A DNA stretch of 35,060 nucleotides from Corynebacterium sp. p3-SID1145. GTDB lineage: Bacteria > Actinomycetota > Actinomycetes > Mycobacteriales > Mycobacteriaceae. The notes under the pieces are model-generated. The model was not told the DNA's origin, ran no database searches, and worked only from the letters and a program-made list of their open reading frames with translations. A program made the translations under genes and the position numbers. Numbering within the stretch: the stretch's first letter is position 1; every line of letters begins with the position of its first letter. The stretch is taken from positions 1-35,060 of the forward strand of contig JALXXC010000016.1 in the NCBI GenBank assembly GCA_025144245.1, written 5' to 3'. This document shows positions 1-6,133 of the stretch, piece by piece.

Positions 1-10
1 TCATTTCACG

Positions 11-56
11 CGGCGTCCCTGGAGGAATAGAATCCTCGAGGGGCGCCGTTTTTTTA
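11..56 (+). terminator. Rho-independent terminator of a gene upstream of the window
   Basis: Bases 11-26 pair with 33-48 in a 16-bp stem carrying one G-T wobble and one mismatch, with a 6-nt loop, followed directly by a T run (49-55). The gene it ends lies left of the window. Confidence 0.85.
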
Positions 57-103
57 TTTTTCACCGTGCGGTTGAGTTTTTGATTTGAGGAGTTGGATAC
101 CCG

Positions 104-898
104 ATGACTGTTCTTTCTGGCCTGTTGCTGTTCTCCATGGGCATTTTGGCCGGCATCATTAACTCAGCCGTTGGCTCCGGCTCGCTGCTCACGCTGCCGG
201 TGCTTCTTGCTATGGGCGTGCCTCCCGGAGTGGCGGTGCGCACCAACACCATTGGCATGATGTTCGGTTCTTTCGGATCCGCCTGGGGCTTCCGCAAGGA
301 GACCAAGCGGGAACTGCCGTTCCTCGGACCGCTGGTCACCGCGACTGTCATCGGTGCGGCAGCCGGCTCTTTGCTGCTGCTGTTCACTCCGTCGTCCGCG
401 CTGGATTGGGTCATTCCTGTGCTGATCGTCGTCGCGTTGATCCTGGTGATCTTCCAGCAGCGCTTCGTTCAGGCGTTCTCTAAGTCTCAGGTCGTCAATG
501 AAGGCCAAAGCGACGGTGTGATTGGCGAGCCCTACAAGCGGCCCGGCCTCGTTGGGGCGATGGGGTTGGCTTCGATGTACGGAGGCTTCTTCACTGCGGC
601 TCAGGGCGTTTTGTACATGGCCATCATGGGTGTGGGCACCGGGCACCCGTTCAAGGCCGTGAATCCGGTCAAGAATTTCCTGTCCGCGATAGTCAACTCG
701 GTTGCCGCGCTGGTCTACCTCATCGCCTTCCTGTTCTTTGGGGCAGAGGTGCTGTGGATCGGTGTCCTGGTGCTGGCCGTAGGAAGCTTGATCGGAGGAC
801 TTGTTGGCGCGCGCATCGCGAAGAAGCTGTCCAACAAGTTCCTGAAGGGGCTCATTGTTTTCGTGGCTGTGACCGCGCTGATCCGCCAGTTCATTTAG
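104..898 (+). CDS. TSUP (TauE/SafE) family membrane transporter
   Basis: This is a 264-residue integral membrane protein of the TSUP family, whose members usually export sulfite, sulfoacetate or other organic anions; the substrate here cannot be read from sequence. The N-terminus has the family pattern: a hydrophobic helix with G-I-I-N-S-A-V-G-S-G-S (about residues 17-27), followed by P-P-G-V-A-V-R-T-N (about 40-48). A second hydrophobic half has the matching G-x-x-x-M-Y-G-G-F-F-T-A-A-Q-G motif (about 155-168), as expected of the internal duplication. GAGGAG lies 11 nt before the ATG. The gene follows a terminator and is convergent with the next gene, so it is probably transcribed alone. Confidence 0.88.
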   Translation: MTVLSGLLLFSMGILAGIINSAVGSGSLLTLPVLLAMGVPPGVAVRTNTIGMMFGSFGSAWGFRKETKRELPFLGPLVTATVIGAAAGSLLLLFTPSSALDWVIPVLIVVALILVIFQQRFVQAFSKSQVVNEGQSDGVIGEPYKRPGLVGAMGLASMYGGFFTAAQGVLYMAIMGVGTGHPFKAVNPVKNFLSAIVNSVAALVYLIAFLFFGAEVLWIGVLVLAVGSLIGGLVGARIAKKLSNKFLKGLIVFVAVTALIRQFI

Positions 899-926
899 CA
901 GTCACGGCAATCAGGTTTGCCGCGCC

Positions 927-1574
927 TTAGAGGACGAGCAGGTTCATGGGGGTGGCTTTGACGTCGTCAAGCTTGGCGCGCGCCTTGTCGAGCATGTGCC
1001 ACTGTTCCTGGGGGATGTCGGTGCGTGCGCGCTTGAGGACGCCGTGGTCTGTCGTGGCCCACGCGATGGGCATGGGTGTGACTTCCTGCCAGTGGTCTTT
1101 GTCGCGAGTGGTGCGGCGCCCGCCAACCGCGACGGACGGGACCTTCGTTCCAACAGTTGGCTCGTCGATGCCGGGGATGTTGGAGACCGTACGTAGCGCA
1201 GCCGCGTACCTCGGCGGCAGCGATTCGTCGACGTTGGTGTTCACGAGCGCCATCAGCACCATGTCGCGGGGGTTCACCTCGGCGATCACGGCGGGGGCGA
1301 GCGGGTAACGGTCGTAGAGCTCCTGTGCGCCGCCGACAGAACGGGGCACCATGAGGCCCACAATGAGCATCACGATGCCGAACGGGACGAGGCCGATGAC
1401 ACCGAACCAGCCCCACGCTGAATTGTCCGGCGTCAGCGTCCACAACAGCACTGCGGCTACCACGCAGATGACGAACAGGCTGATGCCCGAGATCGTCACC
1501 TTGCGTGTATCGCGGAGCATCTCGTTGTGCTTCTTGGCGAATTCTTCGTCGACGTCGAAATGAAAGCGCTTCAT
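927..1574 (-). CDS. DUF3239 family membrane protein
   Basis: This 215-residue protein has an N-terminal charged stretch, two transmembrane helices (about residues 27-46 and 54-75) and a soluble C-terminal domain of about 130 residues. It resembles the DUF3239 family found in corynebacteria, whose function is not known. It starts 11 nt after the stop of the XPB helicase gene on the same strand, so the two are probably co-transcribed. No clear Shine-Dalgarno sequence precedes the ATG; translation may depend on coupling or on a nearby AT-rich promoter. It is convergent with the TSUP gene. A small 6-bp hairpin (905-910 with 917-922) lies between them but lacks a T run. Confidence 0.72.
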   Translation of the reverse strand: MKRFHFDVDEEFAKKHNEMLRDTRKVTISGISLFVICVVAAVLLWTLTPDNSAWGWFGVIGLVPFGIVMLIVGLMVPRSVGGAQELYDRYPLAPAVIAEVNPRDMVLMALVNTNVDESLPPRYAAALRTVSNIPGIDEPTVGTKVPSVAVGGRRTTRDKDHWQEVTPMPIAWATTDHGVLKRARTDIPQEQWHMLDKARAKLDDVKATPMNLLVL

Positions 1575-1585
1575 AGGAAACTATT

Positions 1586-3226
1586 TTAAAGGTCCGCGGC
1601 GTCTACCAGCCGGTAGGCGTAGCCTTGTTCGGCGAGGAAGCGCTGGCGGTGCATCGCGTACTCGGCATCGAGCGTGTCGCGTGCGACAACGGTGTAGAAC
1701 AGCGCTTCAGCACCGTCGGCCTTGGGGCGCAGCAACCGCCCGAGGCGCTGTGCCTCCTCCTGGCGCGAGCCGAAGGTCCCGGAGACCTGTATGCCCACGG
1801 CGGCTTCCGGCAGGTCGATGGAGAAATTCGCCACCTTCGACACGATGAGAGTCTGGATCTGACCGTTCCGGAACGCGTCGAAAGTGGTTTCGCGCTTCTT
1901 GGTGGAGGTTTTGCCGTCGATAAGCGGGGCGCCAGTGCGCGCGGCGATGTCCTCGAGCTGCTCGATGAAAGCGCCGATGATCAACGTTTGCTGCCCTTCA
2001 TGCTGGGCAAGCAGCTTATCGACGACCGTCAGCTTGCCCTCACTGCACGCCGCGATGCGGTAGCGTTCCCGTGTCTCGGCGGTGGCGTAGAGCATGCGCT
2101 CGTCTTCGGTGAGCGTGGTGCGCACCTCGACGCATTCGGCGGTGGCGATGTAGCCGGCCATCTCGAGCTCTTTCCACGGTGCGTCGTAGCGTTTCGGGCC
2201 GATCAGCGAGAAGACGTCCTCTTCGCGGCCGTCCTCGCGGACGAGGGTGGCGGTGAGCCCCAGGCGGCGGCGCGACTGGAGGTCGGCGGCCATGCGGAAG
2301 ACGGGGGCGGGAAGCAGGTGGACCTCGTCGTAGATGATCAGGCCCCAGTCGCGGGAGTCGAAGAGCTCGAGAGCTTTGTACTCGCCCTTCGTTTTGCGCG
2401 TGACCACCTGGTAGGTGGCGATCGTGACGGGGCGGATCTCTTTGCGCTCGCCGGAGTATTCGCCGATCTCCTCGGGCGTCAGGGTGGTGCGGCGCAGCAG
2501 CTCATCGCGCCACTGGCGGCCAGCGACGGTGTTGGTGACCAGGATCAGCGTGGTCGTTTGCGCCTGGGCCATTGAAGCCGCCCCGACGATCGTCTTCCCG
2601 GCGCCGCAGGGCAGAACGACCACGCCGGAGCCGCCCTCCCAGAAGGATTCGGTGGCGTACTGCTGGTAATCGCGCAGCTCCCAGCCATCGTGGTTGAGGG
2701 AAATCGGGTGGGATTCGCCGTCGACGTAGCCGGCGCGGTCGTCGATGGGCCAGCCGAGCTTGGTCAGCTCCTGCTTGATGCGCCCGCGTTCGGAGGGGTG
2801 GACGGGGGCGGTGGTGTCGTCGATAAGTGCGCCAAGCATGGGCGCGATCTTCTTGTGCCGGGAGATCTCGGTGAGGATCGCGGCGTCGTCCGCCTCGATG
2901 ATGAGGCCGTGCGCCGGGTGTTTGAGCAGGCGCACGCGGCCGTAGCGGGCCATCGTCTCTGCAACGTCGATGAGCAGAGCCTGCGGAACGGGGAAGCGGG
3001 AGTAGCGCTCCAGCACGTCCACGGCCTGCTCTGCATCGAATCTTGCGGCGCGTGCATTCCACAACGCCAGGGGAGTGATGCGGTACGTGTGCACGTGCTC
3101 CGGCGCGCGCTCGAGCTCCGCGTACGGTGCGAGCGCCGCGCGAGCGGCCCCCGCGTCCGGGTGCGCGACATCGAGGAGGACAGTCTTGTCCGATTGAACA
3201 ATGAGCGGTCCGTCACCTAAAGGCAT
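1586..3226 (-). CDS. XPB/Ssl2-type DNA repair helicase
   Basis: This 546-residue superfamily 2 helicase is of the bacterial XPB type (equivalent to mycobacterial Ercc3), a 3'-5' DNA translocase thought to act in repair. The N-terminal part (about 1-180) matches the XPB damage-recognition-like region. Walker A (C-G-A-G-K-T) lies near residue 205 and a D-E-V-H box near residue 302. An R-E-D motif typical of XPB follows motif III, in the context T-A-T-L-V-R-E-D. The C-terminal helicase lobe ends with Q-R-L-G-R-L-L-R (motif VI). Length is normal for the family. A helicase-associated protein that sits next to ercc3 in mycobacteria is found at 8947-11004, about 6 kb away. DUF3239 follows in the same direction. 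Confidence 0.93.
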   Translation of the reverse strand: MPLGDGPLIVQSDKTVLLDVAHPDAGAARAALAPYAELERAPEHVHTYRITPLALWNARAARFDAEQAVDVLERYSRFPVPQALLIDVAETMARYGRVRLLKHPAHGLIIEADDAAILTEISRHKKIAPMLGALIDDTTAPVHPSERGRIKQELTKLGWPIDDRAGYVDGESHPISLNHDGWELRDYQQYATESFWEGGSGVVVLPCGAGKTIVGAASMAQAQTTTLILVTNTVAGRQWRDELLRRTTLTPEEIGEYSGERKEIRPVTIATYQVVTRKTKGEYKALELFDSRDWGLIIYDEVHLLPAPVFRMAADLQSRRRLGLTATLVREDGREEDVFSLIGPKRYDAPWKELEMAGYIATAECVEVRTTLTEDERMLYATAETRERYRIAACSEGKLTVVDKLLAQHEGQQTLIIGAFIEQLEDIAARTGAPLIDGKTSTKKRETTFDAFRNGQIQTLIVSKVANFSIDLPEAAVGIQVSGTFGSRQEEAQRLGRLLRPKADGAEALFYTVVARDTLDAEYAMHRQRFLAEQGYAYRLVDAADL

Positions 3227-3260
3227 GGGGGCGATTATGCCTGTTTTAGGGCATGAGATC

Positions 3261-4466
3261 CTAACCCCGCAGCGCCTCCGACCACTTGGTGGTCTTGCCG
3301 TTGTTGAGGATCGAGCGGCGGTAGATGCGTGCGGTGACCCAGATAGTCAGGAGAGTCGCGACTGTGGCGATGGCCAGCGATCCCGCCAGCTGGAGGGCCG
3401 TGAAGTTGCCAGCGGCGTAGGTAAGGGGAGCGGCGAAGATGGACACCGGTGGAACCCAGCTGGCCACCTGCATCCAGGTGGCGTCGGTGTTCATCCAGCC
3501 GAAGCCCGGGATGTACGCGCTGGCGATGATCAGCAGAAGAACGGGCGTCTGGGTGGATTGCAGGTCCTCGGTGCGCTGCACCATCGCCCCGGCAGCGGCG
3601 TACAGGCTGGCGAAAAAGACCATGGCCAGGATGTACGCGAGGAGCATGACGGGGAGGATCGACCATGCGATGTCGACGCCGTCGAGCAGCCCGGTGACAT
3701 TCAGGGCGATGGCCGCGGCGGCGATGAGGACTGCTGTGGACACGAAGCCGAAGACCAGGTTGCCCAGGATTTTTCCGGCGAGGAAGTCGAGTGGGCGCAC
3801 GGTGGCGAGGATGAGCTCGACGACGCGGGAGGACTTCTCCTCCGTCACGCGGCTGCCCACCTGGGCGGCGAAGGTGACCACCATGAAGACGATGGCCATC
3901 AGCAGGATGAACGCGGTGAGCAGTTTGATGAAGTCCTGCTCCGATTCGGCTTCACTCTTGCCAGAATCGAGGTCCGCGATATCCACCGGGACCACCTCGA
4001 CATTCGGGCTTGCCGCGGCGAATTTTTCAGGGGAGATGCCGAGCTTCTCCAGCGCCGCGGCCTGAGTGTGAGCGTCAGCGATGCTGTTGATGTCGGCCAC
4101 AACCTCGGGTTTAGGGGAGCCGTCGCTGACGACCTGCCAGGTATCGCCTTCCACGACGAGGGCCGTGTCCACCTCGCCGTCGCGCACGAGCTGCTCTGCT
4201 TCGGCGCGGTCGGTGGCGGTGCGCGGTTCGAAGGTGGTGCCCTCCAGCGCGCGGTTGTCCATTCCGACGACAGCGATGGTCGTGGCGGCCTCTCCGGCGT
4301 CGTCCTTGTCTTTCTGCCACGCCGCGAAACCGATCAGGCCGACAATGGCGAGCAGCATGATCAGGAGGGTGATGATCACGGATTTCTTGGCGAACAGGAT
4401 TTGGATTTCCCGCTTCGCGGTGGTCGTGATCGTGTGCAGGGGAGAGTACGTGTCGTGGGTGGTCAT
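3261..4466 (-). CDS. ABC-2 type exporter permease (NatB-like)
   Basis: This 401-residue permease has one N-terminal transmembrane helix (about 28-49), an external domain of about 130 residues, and five or six C-terminal helices. This is the architecture of NatB/ABC2_membrane_3 proteins. The segment E-E-K-S-S-R-V-V-E-L-I-L-A, followed by L-A-G-K-I-L-G, is the family's signature coupling region at the start of the C-terminal block. Its ATG overlaps the ATPase stop codon by one base (TAATG), so translation is probably coupled and the two form one transporter. The substrate is unknown; relatives export sodium, antibiotics or peptides. Confidence 0.88.
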   Translation of the reverse strand: MTTHDTYSPLHTITTTAKREIQILFAKKSVIITLLIMLLAIVGLIGFAAWQKDKDDAGEAATTIAVVGMDNRALEGTTFEPRTATDRAEAEQLVRDGEVDTALVVEGDTWQVVSDGSPKPEVVADINSIADAHTQAAALEKLGISPEKFAAASPNVEVVPVDIADLDSGKSEAESEQDFIKLLTAFILLMAIVFMVVTFAAQVGSRVTEEKSSRVVELILATVRPLDFLAGKILGNLVFGFVSTAVLIAAAAIALNVTGLLDGVDIAWSILPVMLLAYILAMVFFASLYAAAGAMVQRTEDLQSTQTPVLLLIIASAYIPGFGWMNTDATWMQVASWVPPVSIFAAPLTYAAGNFTALQLAGSLAIATVATLLTIWVTARIYRRSILNNGKTTKWSEALRG

Positions 4467-5344
4467 TACTTCACAACTTCCTTGAACAGGTCGGTCAGGT
4501 CGGGGACAACGCGGGAGAATTCGTGGACATCGCCGGCGGTGAGGGCGGCGTGCAGGATACGCTGATCATCGGCAGTGGAGGAGGTCTCTAGGACGACGTG
4601 GTTCGGGGCGTCGTCGATAAGCGTTGTGCCCTCCGGAAGCCAGTCGCGTGCGGTGGTGCCGACCTTGTAGCGGACGGGGCCCTGGCTGCGCAGCTCGTCG
4701 ACGGTGCCTTCGGCGACCATGCGGCCGCGGGTGACAATGCCGACGCGGTCGCAGAGACGCTGGACGAGGTCGAGCTGGTGGGAGGAGAAAACCACGGAAA
4801 CTCCGTTGGCCGCGCGGTCGCTGAGCATGGTGCTCATGACATCGACTGCGACGGGGTCGAGGCCGGAGAACGGCTCGTCGAGGATGAGGATATCTGGGTT
4901 GTGGATGAGGCTGGCGGCGAGCTGGACACGCTGCTGGTTGCCCAAAGAGAGGTCGTCGAGTTTGTCGTTCAGACGCTCGCCGAGGCTGAGTTCTTCGAGC
5001 AGTTCCGTGCCGCGCTGCTTCGCGGCGGCCTTGTCCACACCGTGGAGCTGAGCCAAAAAGACCAGCTGGTCGAGGATCTTCTCTTTGCCGTACAGGCCGC
5101 GCTCTTCGGGCATGTAGCCGATGCGGCGCCGCGTGGCGTCGTCAAGCGGGGCGCCGTTGAGGAGCACCTCGCCGGAATCCGCCTCGAGCACGCCGAGCGC
5201 GATGCGCATGGTGGTGGACTTGCCGGCACCGTTCGAACCGACGAAGCCGTAGAGCTCGCCGTCGCCGACGGTGAAACTCATGCCGTCGAGAGCGTGTGTT
5301 TCGCCGAAGCGTTTGTGCAGGTCTCTAATTTCAAGAGTGGTCAT
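4466..5344 (-). CDS. ABC exporter ATP-binding protein (NatA-like)
   Basis: This 292-residue ATPase energises the adjacent ABC-2 permease. Walker A is G-S-N-G-A-G-K-S-T, the signature is L-S-L-G-N-Q-Q-R and Walker B is I-L-I-L-D-E-P-F-S-G-L-D-P. The N-Q-Q signature and the C-terminal extension of about 80 residues are typical of the NatA/DrrA class. The frame stays open upstream to 5716, but that stretch is antisense-like sequence without homology. The ATG at 5344 has AGGAGG 7 nt upstream and lies 2 nt after the stop of the preceding gene, which decides the start. It is third in a four-gene minus-strand operon that begins with an XRE regulator. Confidence 0.92.
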   Translation of the reverse strand: MTTLEIRDLHKRFGETHALDGMSFTVGDGELYGFVGSNGAGKSTTMRIALGVLEADSGEVLLNGAPLDDATRRRIGYMPEERGLYGKEKILDQLVFLAQLHGVDKAAAKQRGTELLEELSLGERLNDKLDDLSLGNQQRVQLAASLIHNPDILILDEPFSGLDPVAVDVMSTMLSDRAANGVSVVFSSHQLDLVQRLCDRVGIVTRGRMVAEGTVDELRSQGPVRYKVGTTARDWLPEGTTLIDDAPNHVVLETSSTADDQRILHAALTAGDVHEFSRVVPDLTDLFKEVVK

Positions 5345-5346
5345 TT

Positions 5347-5793
5347 TCAGGCCTCCTTGCGGTTGAACGTGATGGCGTAGCCGATCATGGGCAGCGGGTG
5401 GACGACGAGGAATGTGAACAACATGAAATAGCCAGCGGCCATGAGCGCTGTGCTGTCGGACGCGTCCCGCAGGCTCCCCGCGAGCAGGAAGGCGAAGCCC
5501 CCGAAGCAGGTGAGCACAGAGAACGCTTTCAGCGCCCGTTTGCGCCAGGTGTCCAGAACGCTGCGCTCGTACTCGTCGAGTTGATCCTCGGGCACTGTAT
5601 CTTTGCGGCCGTTCGTCTCGCGGATCAGCGACCAGGCGACCATGCTGACCAGCACGAAAACGATGGACGCGAAGTAGATCCAGGTAATCCCCAGCAGAAG
5701 CTGGAGTGTCGTGCACGCGATGATTGCGAGCAGGCAGATGAAGAAGACGGCGGTGAGTGTCTTTGTCCGTGTGTTGCGGTCTAAGCGGTTCAT
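5347..5793 (-). CDS. Four-helix membrane protein of the XRE/ABC cassette
   Basis: This 148-residue protein has two N-terminal transmembrane helices (about 13-33 and 36-57), a charged cytoplasmic stretch rich in D/E/R (about 59-88), and two further helices (about 89-107 and 116-140). I recognise no named family with certainty; short proteins of this layout often sit beside XRE regulators and ABC-2 exporters. Its ATG overlaps the regulator stop (ATGA), and its own end carries the Shine-Dalgarno of the ATPase gene. A role as an accessory subunit or sensor of the exporter is inferred from context only. Confidence 0.72.
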   Translation of the reverse strand: MNRLDRNTRTKTLTAVFFICLLAIIACTTLQLLLGITWIYFASIVFVLVSMVAWSLIRETNGRKDTVPEDQLDEYERSVLDTWRKRALKAFSVLTCFGGFAFLLAGSLRDASDSTALMAAGYFMLFTFLVVHPLPMIGYAITFNRKEA

Positions 5794-6047
5794 TTCGGGT
5801 ACAGCTCCTTCGACATTGGGGCGAACTCGGTGCGGGAGAACACGGCCTCGACGGGGAGGTCGAATATTTCGCAGATGCGGAATGCGAGGTCGAGGCTAGG
5901 GGAGTGGTCGCCGCGTTCGAGAGCGCCGATTGTCTGCGGGTTCACGTCGATGAGTTCTGCGAGTTGGGCGCGCGACATGTCGCGCTCCGCACGCAGGACG
6001 CGAACCCGGTTGTGAATCGGGATCTTCGGTAATTTCTTCGGTGACAC
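5790..6047 (-). CDS. XRE-family transcriptional regulator
   Basis: This small DNA-binding protein has a helix-turn-helix in the order R-A-Q-L-A-E-L-I-D-V-N-P-Q-T-I-G-A-L-E-R. It belongs to the short XRE/YozG class (usually 65-85 residues) that controls adjacent membrane-protein genes. The open frame extends upstream to 6116, but I choose the GTG at 6047, giving 85 residues, because a TTGACA-N17-AACACT promoter lies immediately upstream and would fall inside the longer frame. The GTG would then be at or near the transcript's 5' end. It is first in the cassette with the membrane protein, ATPase and permease, and probably regulates it. Confidence 0.82.
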   Translation of the reverse strand: MSPKKLPKIPIHNRVRVLRAERDMSRAQLAELIDVNPQTIGALERGDHSPSLDLAFRICEIFDLPVEAVFSRTEFAPMSKELYPK

Positions 6048-6054
6048 ACAAATG

Positions 6055-6083
6055 AGTGTTGTATAAACCCAACAATCTGTCAA
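6055..6083 (-). promoter_or_regulatory. Promoter of the XRE/ABC cassette
   Basis: Read on the minus strand, a perfect TTGACA (6078-6083) is followed after 17 nt by AACACT (6055-6060), and the GTG start codon lies 7 nt further on. This spacing predicts a leaderless transcript. The -10 match is weak, so this remains a candidate. Confidence 0.5.
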
Positions 6084-6121
6084 TGGGAAGGACGGAAAAA
6101 ATTTCGGGACCGGCATGGGGA

Positions 6122-6127
6122 TAGCAT
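6122..6127 (+). promoter_or_regulatory. -10 element, leaderless promoter of the D-lactate dehydrogenase-type gene
   Basis: TAGCAT lies 6 nt before the ATG at 6134. No Shine-Dalgarno sits at a workable distance (GAGG ends 2 nt from the ATG). No clear -35 is seen. The arrangement fits a leaderless mRNA. Confidence 0.45.
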
Positions 6128-6133
6128 GAGGTT

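Noticed and set aside
905..922. Hairpin between the TSUP and DUF3239 genes as a bidirectional terminator
   Set aside because: The stem is only 6 bp and no T run follows on either strand.
3201..4565. Long plus-strand open frame (454 codons) opposite the ABC permease
   Set aside because: It is antisense to well-supported permease and ATPase genes, has no recognisable domain and reflects high GC in the third codon position.
4466..5716. 416-residue version of the ABC ATPase
   Set aside because: The extra 124 residues are the shifted frame of the upstream membrane protein; AGGAGG and the ATG at 5344 mark the real start.
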